DNA of 64,000 nt from Sanderia malayensis (GCA_013076295.1 RQOL01000516.1:186001-250000); one strand, 5' to 3'; shown: positions 36,854-49,228, counted from the first letter of the stretch. A program made the numbers and translations. Notes: a model not told the origin generated them from the letters alone.

Positions 36854-36943
<90 letters not shown>
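36854..36943 (+). repeat. Poly(T) run, 90 nt
   Basis: Ninety uninterrupted T interrupt an A monomer after GGGGCAACATGCA. The sequence after it restarts at GCATACACGGTATAAGGGGC, repeating the 30 bp before the run with several single-base losses. The distance between the two GCATACA points is 121 bp, close to one monomer, so the run occupies most of one monomer. It may be a real homopolymer or a consensus artefact. Confidence 0.9.
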
Positions 36944-36945
<2 letters not shown>

Positions 36946-38100
36946 ATACACGGTATAAGGGGCAACATGCAAATTTTCAAACTCGTTCAATTTGTATCAA
37001 ATTTTGTGGAAAGTACAAGGTTGGTGTGCTGAATTTGAACATGAAGCTTGTTTTTGAAATTTGTATATTTTGAGGGCATACAAGGTTGTAAGAGGGGGCA
37101 ATATGTAATTTTTCAAACTCGTTCAATTTGTATCAAATTTTGTGGAAAGTACAATTTTGGTATGATGACCTCCCACTTTGCTGACTTCCCACTTATTTTG
37201 ACTTCCCACTTCCCAATTTTGATGACTTCCCACTTTTGCCTGACTTCCCACTTCCCATTTTTGACGATTTGCAACATTTGATGCAATTTTTCAAACTCGT
37301 TCAATTTGCATCAAATTCTGTCGAAAGTACATTTTTGGTATGATGACTTCTCACTTCTTATGACTTCCCACTTTTTCCTGACTTCCCACTTCCCACTTTT
37401 GATGACTTCCCACTTTTGATGCCATTTTTCAAACTCGTTCAAATTTGTATCAAATTTTGTGGAAAGTACAATTTTGGTGTCCTAAGTTTGAACATGAAGC
37501 TGGTTTTTGAATTTTTCATGTTTTTGGGGCATACAACGGGGTATAAGGGGGCAATATGCAATTTTTCTAACTCGTTCAATTTGTATGAACTTTTGTGGAA
37601 CATACAATTTTGGTATGATGACTTCCTACTTTTGTTCACTTCCCACGTTTTCCTGACTTCCCATTTTCCATTTTTGATAACTCCCCACTTCTGATGACTT
37701 TCCACTTTTTCCTGCCTTCCCACTCTTCACTTTTGATGACTTCCCCCTTTTGATTTCAAACATTTTCAATTTGCATCAAATTTTGTGCAAAGTACAAATT
37801 TGGTGTGCTGAATTTCAAAAAGAAGCTGGTTTTTGTAATTTTCATGCTTTGAGGGCATACAAGGTTGAAAAAGGGGGCAATATGCAAGATTTCAAATTTG
37901 TTCGATTTGTATCAAATTTTGTGGAAAGTACATTTTTGGTATGATGACTTCCCACTTTGTTGACTTCCCACTTTTTCCTGACTTCCACTTTCCAATTTTT
38001 ATGACTTCCCACTTTTGCCTGACTTCCCACTTCCCACTTTTGACGATTTGCAACATTTGATGCAATTTTTCAAACTCGTTCAATTTGCATCAATTCTGTG

Positions 38101-38140
<40 letters not shown>

Positions 38141-38670
38141 ATTCATTTTTCAACTCTTCAATTTGCATCAAATTCTGTGGAAAGTACAAATTTGGTGTGC
38201 TGAAATTGGACATGAAACGGGTTTTTGAAATTGTCATGTTTTCAGGGAATATAACGGGGTAAAAAAGGGGAATATCCCATTTTTGAACCTCTTTGAATTT
38301 GCATGAAACTTTGTGGAAAGTACAATTTTGGTATGATGACTTCCCACTCTGCTGACTTCCCACTTTTTCTTGACTTCCCACCTTCCAATTTTTATGACTT
38401 CCCACTTTTGCCTGACTTCACACTTCCCACTTTTGACGATTTGCAACATTTGATGCAATTTTTCAAACTCGTTCAATTTGCATGAAATTCTGTGGAAAGT
38501 ACATCTTTGGTATGATGACTTCCCACTTTGTTGACTTCCCACTTTTTCCTGACTTCCACTTTCCAATTTTTATGACTTCCCACTTTTGCCTGACTTCCCA
38601 CTTCCCACTTTTGACGATTTGCAACATTTGATGCAATTTTTCAAACTCGTTCAATTTGCATCAAATTCTG
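36944..38670 (+). repeat. A/B mosaic around the poly(T) runs
   Basis: This stretch alternates A monomers with B blocks near 37165-37265, 37345-37425, 37615-37740, 37945-38045, 38335-38440 and 38515-38615. Pieces match 28.0-28.6 kb, 15.5-16.3 kb and 32.1-32.8 kb. No C or D element and no gene is present. Confidence 0.78.
38105..38139 (+). repeat. Poly(T) run, 35 nt
   Basis: Thirty-five T sit between CAATTCTGTGGAAA and GATTCATTTTTCAACTC. In the paralogue at 38643-38781 the same two A cores are 138 bp apart and are joined by a B block; here they are 80 bp apart. The run replaces the B block. Nearby motifs have lost single bases (CATCAATTCTG, CAACTCTTCAATTTG). Confidence 0.88.
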
Positions 38671-39680
38671 TGGAAAGTACAATTTTGGTATGATGACATC
38701 CCACTTCTGATGACCTCCCACTTTTCCCTGCCTTCCCACCCTTCACATTTGATGAGTTCCCACTTTTGATTCCATTTTTTCAAACTCTTTCAACTTGCAT
38801 CAAATTTTGTGGAAAGTACAAATTTGGTGTGCTGAAATTGGACATGAAACGGGTTTTTGAAATTGTCATGTTTTCAGGGCATATAACGGGGTAAAAAAGG
38901 GGAATATCCCATTTTTGAACCTCTTTGAATTTGCATGAAACTTTGTGGAAAGTACAATTTTGGTATGATGACTTCCCACTCTGCTGACTTCCCACTTTTT
39001 CTTGACTTCCCACTTTCCAATTTTTATGACTTCCCACTTTTGCCTGACTTCACACTTCCCACTTTTGACGATTTGCAACATTTGATGCAATTTTTCAAAC
39101 TCTTTCAATTTGCATCAAATTCTGTGGAAAGTATATTTTTGGTATGATGACTTCCCACTTCTTATGACTTCCCACTTTTTCCTCACTTCCCACTTCCCAC
39201 TTTTGATGACTTCCCACTATTGAATACTTCCCACATTTTCCTTACTTCGCACTTCCCAATATTGATGACTTCCCACTTTTGATGCAATTTTTCAAATTCT
39301 CTCAATTTCCATCAAATTTTGTGGAAAGTACAAATTTAGTTTGATGACTTCCCACTTTCGCTGACTTCCCACTTTTTCTTGACTTCCCATTTTCCACTTT
39401 TGATGACTTCCCATACTTGATGACTTCCCACTTTACCTGACTTCCCACTCCCCACTTTTGACGACCTCCTACTTTTGGTGACTTCCCACTTTTAGTAATA
39501 TTCAAATTTTCCATCTCGTTCAAGTTGGAAATATGCCATAGTAAATATAGTACAAACAGTACAAATATAAAAATACAATTTTGGTATGATGACCTCCCAC
39601 CTTTGCTGACTTCCCACTTTTCTTGACTTCCCATTTTCCACATTTGATGACTTCCCACTTTTGGTGGTGTCCCAGTCTTT
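38671..39680 (+). repeat. Left edge of the 6.63-kb array
   Basis: 38780-39150 matches the segment before Cx elsewhere (for example 41513-41883). At about 39290 it joins the segment that precedes Cy (CTCTCAATTTCCATC, as at 43521). A Cx element expected near 38470 is absent, so the array begins here with a fused unit. Confidence 0.78.
39494..39592 (+). repeat. D1 element before Cy
   Basis: A standard D1 (CTCGTTCAAGTTGG, CATAGTAAATATAGTAC) with the hinge TTTTGGTATGATGACC. It lies 89 bp before the C element at 39681. Confidence 0.87.
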
Positions 39681-39877
39681 GTCAGATAAAGTGGGGCTCT
39701 TCAATGTGATTATTCCGTTGAACCTCCTTTGTATCTTTCCAAAGTTAATGCCCGTGACACTAGCTGTAGGAAGAGTGGATACGATAATTCGTGTATGCTT
39801 TATTGAAATTCTGTTCATACTGTGTGATGTCCGCTTGCCTTATCTATGGGAAGCGAATGTCACCATAATTAGATAAA
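39681..39877 (+). repeat. C element, type Cy
   Basis: Cy markers: GCCCGTGACACTAG, TTGAAATTCTG, TTATCTATGGG and AATTAGATAAAACC. The bases before it read GGTGTCCCAGTC where the other single C copies have GGTTTCCCACTC. The next C pair is 1013 bp away. Confidence 0.9.
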
Positions 39878-40081
39878 ACCACTTTTGGTAGCTTCCCACT
39901 TCCCACTTTTGGTGATTTCCCACTTTTGATGATTTCCCACTTTTCCCGTCTTCCCACCTCCCACTTTTGATGACTTCTCATTTTTGATGCCATTTTTCAA
40001 ACTCTTTCATTTTCCATCAAATTTTGTGGTAAGTACAAAATTGGTATGATGACTTCCTACTTTTGGTGACTTCCCACATTT

Positions 40082-40180
40082 AGTAATATTCAAATTTTCC
40101 ATCTCCTTCAATTTCGAAATATAGGATAGTAAATATAGTACAAACAGTAGAAATACAAAAATACAATTTTGGTATGATGA
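40082..40180 (+). repeat. D2 element
   Basis: Type D2: CTCCTTCAATTTCGAAATAT, AGGATAGTAAATATAGTAC and CAGTAGAAATAC, where D1 has CAGTACAAATAT. It sits between Cy and the following C pair. Confidence 0.87.
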
Positions 40181-40693
40181 CTTCCCACCTTTGCTGATTT
40201 CCCACTTTTTTTTCACTTCCAGATTCGACTTTTGATCACTTCCCACTTTTGATGACTTCCCACTTTACCTCTCTTCGCACTTCCCTCCTTTGATGACTTC
40301 CCATTTTTAATGCAAGTTTTCCATCTCTTTTAATTTGCACCAAATTTTGTGGAAAATACAAATATGGTGTGGTGAATTTGAATATGACACTGGTTTTTGA
40401 AATTTGCATGCTTTGAGGGCATAAAGGGGCGTAAAAGGGGCATTATGCAATTTTTCAAACTCGTTGAATTTGCATCAAATTTGGTGGAAAATACAATTTT
40501 GCTATGATGATTTCCCACTTTTGATAGCTTCCCATTTTTGATGCATTTTTTCAAACTCTTTCAATTTGTATCCAATTTGGTGGAAAGTACAATTTTGTAT
40601 GATGATTTCCCACTTCTGCTCACTTCCCACTTTTTCTTGACATTTCACTTCCCACTTTTGACGACTTCCCTCTTTTGGTGACTTCCCACTTTT

Positions 40694-41253
40694 GTCAAAT
40701 AAAGTGAGTTTCTCTCAGATAAAGTCGGTTTTCCTCAATATAATTATTCCTTGAAGCTCGTTTGTTTTTTTCCAAATTTAACTCCCGTGACAATAGCTGT
40801 AGGAAGAGTGGATATGATAATTCATGTATGCTTTACTGAGATTCTGTTCATACTTTGTGATGTCCGCTTGCCTTATCTATGGGAAGCGAATGTCGCCATA
40901 ATCATATAAACCACTCTTGGTAGCTTTCCATTCCCCACTTTTGGTGACTTCCCACTTCTGCTGACGTCCCACTTTTTCTTGACATTCCACTTCCCACTTT
41001 TGACGACTTCCCCTTTTTGGGACTTCCCAATTTTTCTCAGATAAAGAGGGTTTTTCTCAGAAAAAGTTGGTTTTCCTCAATATAATTAATCCGATGGAGA
41101 TCATTTGTTTTTTTCCAAATTTAACGCCCATGACACTAGGTGTAAGAAGAGTGGATAGGATAATTCGCGTATGCTTTATTGAGATTCTGTTCATACTTTG
41201 TGATGTCCGCTTGCCTTATCTATGGGAAGCGAAAGTCACCATAATCAGATAAA
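40694..41253 (+). repeat. C pair (p, q), pair' context
   Basis: p starts at 40694 (GTCAAATAAAGTGAG) and q at 41036 (CTCAGATAAAGAGGG). The first AGATAA of p is changed to AAATAA, as in all pairs of this array. q has a private CAGAAAAAGTTGG. It is preceded by the full A monomer (GCACCAAATTTTG near 40337) that defines pair'. Confidence 0.9.
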
Positions 41254-42498
41254 CCCACTTTTGGTAGCTTCCCACTTCCCACTTTTGGTGACTTCCCACT
41301 TTTGATGACTTCCCACTTTTTCCTGTCTTCCCACTTCGCACCTTTGATGACTTCCCACTTTTGATGCCATTTTTTAAACTCTTTCAATTTCCATCAATTT
41401 CTGTGGAAGGTACAATTTTGGTATCATGACATCCCACTTCTGATGACCTCCCACTTTTCCCTGCCTTCCCACCCTTCACTTTTGATGAGTTCCCACTTTT
41501 GATTCCATTTTTTCAAACTCTTTCAATTTGCATCAAATTTTGTGGAAAGTACAAATTTGGTGTGCTGAAATTGGACATGAAACGGGTTTTTGAAATTGTC
41601 ATGTTTTCAGGGCATATAACGGGGTAAAAAAGGGGAATATCCCATTTTTGAACCTCTTTGAATTTGCATGAAACTTTGTGGAAAGTACAATTTTGGTATG
41701 ATGACTTCCCACTCTGCTGACTTCCCTCTTTTTCTTGACTTCCCACTTTCCAATTTTTATGACTTCCCACTTTTGCCTGACTTCACACTTCCCACTTTTG
41801 ACGATTTGCAACATTTGATGCAATTTTTCAAACTCGTTCAATTTGCATCAAATTCTGTGGAAAGTATATTTTTGGTATGATGACTTCCCACTTCTTATGA
41901 CTTCCCACTTTTTCCTCACTTCCCACTTCCCACTTTTGATGACTTCCCACTATTGAATACTTCCCACATTTTCCTTACTTCGCACTTCCCATATTGATGA
42001 CTTCCCACTTTTGTTGCAATTTTTCAAACTCTTTCAATTTGCATCAAACTTTGTGGAAAGTACATTTTTGGTATGATGACTTCCCACTTCTGATGACTTC
42101 CCACTTTTTCCTGCCTTCCCACTCTTCACTTTTGATGACTTCCCACTTTTGATGCAATTTTTCAAACTCTTTCAATTTGCATAAAATTTTGTGCAAAGTA
42201 CAAATTTGGTGTGCTGAATTTGAAAAGGAAGCTGGTTTTTGTAATTTTCATGCTTTGAGGGATACAAGGTTGAAAAAGGGGGCAATTTGCAAGTTTTCAA
42301 ACTCGTTCAATTTGTATCAAATTTTGTGGAAAGTACAATTTTGGTATGATGACTTCCCACCTTTGCTGACTTTCCACTTTTTCTTGACTTCCCATTTTCC
42401 ACTTTTGATGACTTCCCATATTTGATGACTTCCCACTTTACCTGACTTCCCACTCCCCACTTTTGACGACCTCCTACTTTTGGTGACTTCCCACTTTT

Positions 42499-42597
42499 AG
42501 TAATATTCAAATTTTCCATCTCGTTCAAGTTGGAAATATGCCATAGTAAATATAGTACAAACAGTACAAATATAAAAATACAATTTTGGTATGATGA
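42499..42597 (+). repeat. D1 element before Cx
   Basis: D1 with CATAGTAAATATAGTAC, 89 bp upstream of the Cx at 42686. It is identical in order to 17075-17262. Confidence 0.87.
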
Positions 42598-42685
42598 CTT
42601 CCCACCTTTGCTGACTTCCCACTTTTCTTGACTTCCCATTTTCCACATTTGATGACTTCCCACTTTTGGTGGTTTCCCACTCTTT

Positions 42686-42881
42686 GTCAGATAAAGTGGG
42701 GCTCTTCAATGTAATTATTCCGTTGAACCTCCTTTGTTTCTTTCCAAAGTTAATGGCCGTGACACTAGCTGTAGGAAGAGTGGATACGATAATTCGTGTA
42801 TGCTTTATTGAGATTCTGTTCATACTGTGTGATGTCCGCTTGCCTTATCCATGGGAAGCGAATGTCACATAATCAGATAAA
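42686..42881 (+). repeat. C element, type Cx
   Basis: Cx markers: GGCCGTGACACTAG and TATCCATGGG. Near the end it reads GTCACATAATCAG where the others read GTCACCATAATCAG or GTCATCATAATCAG. Confidence 0.9.
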
Positions 42882-43711
42882 GCCACTTTTGGTAGCTTCC
42901 CACTTCCCACTTTTGGTGACTTCCCACTTTTGATGATTTCCCACTTTTTCCGTCTTCCCACCTCCCACTTTTGATGACTTCTCACTTTTGATACAATTTT
43001 TCAAACTCTTTCAATTTGCATCAAATTTTGTGCAAAGTACAAATTTGATGCGCTGAATTTGAAAAGGAAGCTCGATTTTATACTTTTCATACTTTGAGGG
43101 CATACAAGGTTGAAAAAGGGGGCAATATGCAAGTTTTCAAACTCGTTCAATTTGTATCAAATTTTGTGGAAAGTACAATTTTGGTATGATGACTTCCCAC
43201 TTTGCTGACTTCCCACTTTTTCTTTACTTCCCACTTCCCAATTTTGATGACTTCCCACTTTTGCCTGACTTCCCACTTCCCACTTTTGACGATTTGCCAC
43301 ATTTGATGCAATTTTTCAAACTCGTTCAATTTGCATCAAATTCTGTGGAAAGTACATTTTTGGTATGATGACTTCCCACTTCTTATGACTTCCCACTTTT
43401 TCCTGACTTCCCACTTCCCACTTTTGATGACTTCCCACTTTTGAATACTTCCCACATTATCTTGACTTCGCACTTCCCAATATTGATGACTTCCCACTTT
43501 TGATGCAATTTTTCAAATTCTCTCAATTTCCATCAAATTTTGTGGAAAGTACAAATTTAGTTTGATGACTTCCCACTTTCGCTGACTTCCCACTTTTTTT
43601 TGACTTCCCATTTTCCACTTTGATGACTTCCCATATTTGATGACTTCCCACTTTACCTGACTTCCCACTCCCCATTTTGACGACCTCCTACTTTTGGTAC
43701 TTCCCACTTTT

Positions 43712-43810
43712 AGTAATATTCAAATTTTCCATCTCGTTCAAGTTGGAAATATGCCATAGTAAATATAGTACAAACAGTACAAATATAAAAATACAATTTT
43801 GGTATGATGA
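43712..43810 (+). repeat. D1 element before Cy
   Basis: D1 copy whose following B reads GACTTCCCCCTTTG. The base pairs just upstream have single-base losses (TTTTGGTACTTCCC). Confidence 0.86.
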
Positions 43811-43897
43811 CTTCCCCCTTTGCTGACTTCCCACTTTTCTTGACTTCCCATTTTCCACATTTGATGACTTCCCACTTTTGGTGGTTTCCCACTCTTT

Positions 43898-44094
43898 GTC
43901 AGATAAAGTGGGGCTCTTCAATGTGATTATTCCGTTGAACCTCCTTTGTTTCTTTCCAAAGTTAATGCCCGTGACACTAGCTGTAGGAAGAGTGGATACG
44001 ATAATTCGTGTATGCTTTATTGAAATTCTGTTCATACTGTGTGATGTCCGCTTGCCTTATCTATGGGAAGCGAATGTCACCATAATTAGATAAA
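43898..44094 (+). repeat. C element, type Cy
   Basis: It has the Cy markers GCCCGTGAC, TTGAAATTC and AATTAGATAAAACC. The next pair follows after 876 bp, about 136 bp less than the Cy-to-pair' distance at 39681. Confidence 0.9.
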
Positions 44095-44297
44095 ACCACT
44101 TTTGGTAGCTTCCCACTTCTCACTTTTGGTGACTTCCCACTTTTGATGATTTCCCCACTTTTCCCGTCTTCCCACCTCCCACTTTTGATGACTTCTCATT
44201 TTGATGCCATTTTTCAAACTCTTTCATTTTCCATCAAATTTTGTGGTAAGTACAAATTGGTATGATGACTTCCAACTTTTGGTGACTTCCCACATTT

Positions 44298-44396
44298 AGT
44301 AATATTCAAATTTTCCATCTCCTTCAATTTCGAAATATAGGATAGTAAATATAGTACAAACAGTAGAAATACAAAAATACAATTTTGGTATGATGA
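44298..44396 (+). repeat. D2 element
   Basis: D2 (AGGATAGTAAATATAG, CAGTAGAAATAC) between Cy and the pair. It is followed by an A core that passes directly to CATCAAATTTGGTGG near 44561, with one monomer missing. Confidence 0.87.
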
Positions 44397-44773
44397 CTTC
44401 CCACCTTTGCTGATTTCCCACTTTTTCTTCACTTCCAGATTCGACTTTTGATCACTTCCCACTTTTGATGACTTCCCACTTTACCTCTCTTCGCACTTCC
44501 CACCTTTGATGACTTCCAATTTTTAATGCAAGTTTCCATCTCTTTTAATTTGCATCAAATTTGGTGGAAAATACAATTTTGCTATGATGATTTCCCACTT
44601 TTGATAGCTTCCCATTTTTGATGCATTTTTTCAAACTCTTTCAATTTGTATCCAATTTGGTGGAAAGTACAATTTTGTATGATGATTTCCCACTTCTGCT
44701 CACTTCCCACTTTTTCTTGACATTTCACTTCCCACTTTTGACGACTTCCCTCTTTTGGTGACTTCCCACTTTT

Positions 44774-45333
44774 GTCAAATAAAGTGAGTTTCTCTCAGAT
44801 AAAGTCGGTTTTCCTCAATATAATTATTCCGTTGAAGCTCGTTTGTTTTTTCCAAATTTAACTCCCGTGACAGTAGCTGTAGGAAGAGTGGATATGATAA
44901 TTCATGTATGCTTTACTGAGATTCTGTTCATACTTTGTGATGTCCGCTTGCCTTATCTATGGGAAGCGAATGTCGCCATAATCATATAAACCACTCTTGG
45001 TAGCTTCCATTCCCCACTTTTGGTGACTTCCCACTTCTGCTGACGTCCCACTTTTTTCTTGACATTCCACTTCCCACTTTTGACGACTTCCCCTTTTTGG
45101 GGACTTCCCACTTTTTCTCAGATAAAGAGGGTTTTTCTCAGATAAAGTTGGTTTTCCTCAATATAATTATTCCGATGGAGATCATTTGTTTTTTCCAAAT
45201 TTAACGCCCATGACACTAGGTGTAAGAAGAGTGGATAGGATAATTCGCGTATGCTTTATTGAGATTCTGTTCATACATTGTGATGTCCGCTTGCCTTATC
45301 TATGGGAAGCGAAAGTCACCATAATCAGATAAA
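44774..45333 (+). repeat. C pair (p, q)
   Basis: p starts at 44774 and q at 45117 (343 bp apart). p has CGTGACAGTAGCTG, shared with the pairs at 55613 and 62237 but not with pair' copies (CAATAGCTG). q has TTCATACATTGTG. These two bases mark the pair as distinct from pair'. Confidence 0.9.
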
Positions 45334-45399
45334 CCCACTTTTGGTAGCTTCCCACTTCCCACTTTTGGTGACTTCCCATTTTGATGACTTCCCACTTTT

Positions 45400-46120
45400 T
45401 CCTGTCTTCCACTTCGCACCTTTGATGATTCCCACTTTTGATGCCATTTTTAAACTCTTTCAATTTCCATCAAATTCTGTGGAAAATACAATTTTGGTAT
45501 GATGACCTCCCAATTCTGATAGCTTCCCACTTTTTCTCGACTTCCCACTTTCCAGTTTTGATGACTTCCCATTTCTGATGACTTCCCACTTTTTCCTGAC
45601 TTTCCACTTCCACATTAATGAATTCCCACTTTTCATGCAATTTTTCAAACTCGTTCAACTTGCATCAAATTTGCGAAAAGTACAGTTTTGGTGTGCTGAA
45701 TTTGAATATGAACTTGTTTTGAAATTTTCATGTTTTTTGGGCATACAACGGGTATAAGGGGGCAACATGCAATTTTTCAAACTCGTTCCAATTTGCATTC
45801 AAGTTTTGTGGAATGTACAATTTTGGTGTCCTAAGTTTTGAACATAAAGCTGGTTTTGGAATTTTCATGTTTTGAGGGCATACAAGGTTGAAAAAGGGGG
45901 CAATATGCAATTTTCAAATTTCTCTCAATTTCCATCAAATTTTGTGGAAAGTACAAATTTAGTTTGATGACTTCCCACATTCGCTGACTTCCCACTTTTT
46001 CTTGACTTTCCCATTTTCCACTTTTGATGACTTCCATATTTTGATGACTTCCCACTTTACCTGATTTTCCCACTCCCCACTTTTGACGACCTTCCTACTT
46101 TTGGTGACTTCCCACTTTTA
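45400..46120 (+). repeat. A/B stretch between pair and Cz, indel-rich
   Basis: It is the counterpart of 56290-56960 and 62910-63587. Against those two it has many single-base losses or gains in short runs (CACATTAATG, AATATGAACTTG, TCGTTCCAATTTGCATTC, GACTTTCCCATTTTCC). It is otherwise the same order of A monomers and B blocks. The other two copies carry a longer open frame here that is broken in this one; I do not regard it as a gene. Confidence 0.8.
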
Positions 46121-46219
46121 GTAATATTCAAATTTTCCATCTCGTTCAAGTTGGAAATATGCCATAGTAAATATAGTACAAACAGTACAAATATAAAATT
46201 ACAATTTTGGTTATGATGA
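46120..46219 (+). repeat. D1 element before Cz
   Basis: D1 with ATATAAAATTACAATTTTGG (T for A near the end), a change shared with the D1 copies before the other Cz elements at 56961 and 63588. Confidence 0.86.
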
Positions 46220-46307
46220 CTTCCCACCTTTGCTGACTTCTCACTTTTCTTGACTTCCCATTTTCCACATTTGATGACTTCCCACTTTTGGTGGTTTCCC
46301 ACTCTTT

Positions 46308-46504
46308 GTCAGATAAAGTGGGACTCTTCAATGTAATTATTCCGTTGAACCTCCTTTGTTTCTTTCCAAAGTTAATGCCCATGACACTAGGTGTAGGAAG
46401 ATTGGATAAGATAATTGGTGTATGCTTTACTGAGATTCTGTTCATAATGTGTGATCTCCGCTTGCCTCATCTATGGGAAGCGAATGTCACCATAATTAGA
46501 TAAA
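46308..46504 (+). repeat. C element, type Cz
   Basis: Cz markers: AAAGTGGGACTC, GCCCATGACACTAGG, AGATTGGATAAGATAATTGG, CATAATGTGTGATCTCCG and GCCTCATCTATGG. Against Cx I count about eleven amino-acid-changing differences and almost no silent ones in the plus frame. The minus frame gains a stop at the TATGGG position. Neither frame is under visible coding constraint. Confidence 0.9.
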
Positions 46505-46710
46505 ACCACTTTTGGTAGCTTCCCACTTCCCACTTTTGGTGACTTCCCACTTTTGATGATTTCCCACTTTTCCCGTCTTCCCACCTCCCACTTTTGATGA
46601 CTTCTCATTTTTGATGCCATTTTTCAAACTCTTTCATTTTCCATCCATCAAATTTTGTGGTAAGTACAAAATTGGTATGACGACTTCCTACTTTTGGTGA
46701 CCTCCCACTT

Positions 46711-46808
46711 TTAATATTCAAATTTTCCATCTCCTTCAATTTCGAAATATAGGATAGTAAATATAGTACAAACAGTAGAAATACAAAAATACAATTTTGG
46801 TATGATGA
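46711..46808 (+). repeat. D2 element, left end trimmed
   Basis: A D2 copy starting CTTTTAATATTC; the usual TTTAGTAATATTC has lost AGT. Just upstream the A monomer has a duplicated CATC (TTTTCCATCCATCAAATTTTG), a private mark of this unit. Confidence 0.85.
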
Positions 46809-47320
46809 CTTCCCACCTTTGCTGACTTCCCACTTTTTCTTCACTTCCCAGATTCGACTTTTGATCACTTCCCACTTTTGATGATTTCCCACTTTACCTC
46901 TCTTCGCACTTCCCTCTTTGACGACTTCCAATTTTTAATGCAAGTTTTCCATCTCTTTTAATTTGCACCAAATTTTGTGGAAAATACAAATATGGTGTGG
47001 TGAATTTGAATATGACACTGGTTTTTGAAATTTGCATGCTTTGGCATAAAGGGCGTAAAAGGGGCATTATGCAATTTTTCAAACTCGTTTGAATTTGCAT
47101 CAAATTTGGTGGAAAATACAATTTTGCTATGGTGATTTCCCACCTTTTGATAGCTTCCCATTTTTGATGCATTTTTTCAAACTCTTTCAATTTGTATCCA
47201 ATTTGGTGGAAAGTACAATTTTGTATGATGATTTCCCACTTCTGCTCACTTCCCACTTTTTCTTGACATTTCACTTCCCACTTTTGACGACTTCCCTCTT
47301 TTGGTGACTTCCCACTTTTT

Positions 47321-47882
47321 GTCAAATAAAGTGAGTTTCTCTCAGATAAAGTCGGTTTTCCTCAATATAATTATTCCGTTGAAGCTCGTTTGTTTTTTTC
47401 CAAATTTAACTCCCGTGACAATAGCTGTAGGAAGAGTGGATATGATAATTCATGTATGCTTTACTGAGATTCTGTTCATACTTTGTGATGTCCGCTTGCC
47501 TTATCTATGGGAAGCGAATGTCGCCATAATCATATAAACCACTCTTGGTAGCTTTCCATTCCCCACTTTTGGTGACTTCCCACTTCTGCTGACGTCCCAC
47601 TTTTTCTTGACATTCCACTTCCCACTTTTGACGACTTCCCCTTTTTGGGGACTTCCCATTTTTTCTCAGATAAAGAGGGTTTTTCTCAGATAAAGTTGGT
47701 TTTCCTCAATATAATTAATCCGATGGAGATCATTTGTTTTTTTCCAAATTTAACGCCCATGACACTAGGTGTAAGAAGAGTGGATAGGATAATTCGCGTA
47801 TGCTTTATTGAGATTCTGTTCATACTTTGTGATGTCCGCTTGCCTTATCTATGGGAAGCGAAAGTCACCATAATCAGATAAA
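47321..47882 (+). repeat. C pair' (p, q)
   Basis: p starts at 47321 and q at 47665. It has pair' markers: CAATAGCTG in p, ATAATTAATCCG and TTCATACTTTGTG in q. It lies 1013 bp after Cz, which includes the extra A monomer (GCACCAAATTTTG near 46972). Confidence 0.9.
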
Positions 47883-49129
47883 CCCACTTTTGGTAGCTTC
47901 CCACTTCCCACTTTTGGTGACTTCCCACTTTTGATGACTTCCCACTTTTTCCTGTCTTCCCACTTCGCACCTTTGATGACTTCCCACTTTTGATGCCATT
48001 TTTTAAACTCTTTCAATTTCCATCAATTTCTGTGGAAAGTACAATTTTGGTATCATGACATCCCACTTCTGATGACCTCCCACTTTTTCCTGCCTTCCCA
48101 CCCTTCACTTTTGATGAGTTCCCACTTTTGATTCCATTTTTTCAAACTCTTTCAATTTGCATCAAATTTTGTGGAAAGTACAAATTTGGTGTGCTGAAAT
48201 TGGACATGAAACGGGTTTTTGAAATTGTCATGTTTTCAGGGCATATAACGGAGTAAAAAAGGGGAATATCCCATTTTTGAACCTCTTTGAATTTGCATGA
48301 AACTTTGTGGAAAGCACAATTTTGGTATGATGACTTCCCACTCTGCTGACTTCCCACTTTTTCTTGACTTCCCACTTTCCAATTTTTATGACTTCCCACT
48401 TTTGCCTGACTTCACACTTCCCACTTTTGACGATTTGCAACATTTGATGCAATTTTTCAAACTCGTTCAATTTGCATCAAATTCTGTGGAAAGTATATTT
48501 GGTAATGATGACTTCCCACTTCTTATGACTTCCCACTTTTTCCTCACTTCCCACTTCCCACTTTTGATGACTTCCCACTATTGAATACTTCCCACATTTT
48601 CCTTACTTCGCACTTCCCAATATTGATGACTTCCCACTTTTGTTGCAATTTTTCAAACTCTTTCAATTTGCATCAAACTTTGTGGAAAGTACAATTTTGG
48701 TATGATGACTTCCCACTTCTGATGACTTCCCACTTTTTCCTGCCTTCCCACTCTTCACTTTTGATGACTTCCCACTTTTGATGCAATTTTTCAAACTCTT
48801 TCAATTTGCATAAAATTTTGTGCATAGTACAAATTTGGTGTGCTGAATTTGAAAAGGAAGCTGGTTTTTGTAATTTTCATGCTTTGAGGGGATACAAGGT
48901 TGAAAAAGGGGGCAATTTGCAAGTTTTCAAACTCGTTTCAATTTGTATCAAATTTTGTGGAAAGTACAATTTTGGATATGATGACTTCCCACCTTTGCTG
49001 ACTTTCCACTTTTTCTTGACTTCCCATTTTCCACTTTTGATGACTTCCCATATTTGATGACTTCCCACTTTACCTGACTTCCCACTCCCCACTTTTGACG
49101 ACCTCCTACTTTTGGTGACTTCCACTTTT

Positions 49130-49228
49130 AGTAATATTCAAATTTTCCATCTCGTTCAAGTTGGAAATATGCCATAGTAAATGTAGTACAAACAGTACAA
49201 ATATAAAAATACAATTTTGGTATGATGA
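49130..49228 (+). repeat. D1 element before Cx
   Basis: D1 with ATAGTAAATGTAGTAC (G for A), a change shared with the D1 copies before the Cx at 53521 and 60154 but not at 42686. This groups the last three Cx neighbourhoods together. Confidence 0.86.

Noticed and set aside
36854..36943. Poly(A) tail of a SINE or processed pseudogene on the minus strand
   Set aside because: No element body with RNA polymerase III boxes or gene-derived sequence adjoins the run. Both sides are ordinary A monomers.
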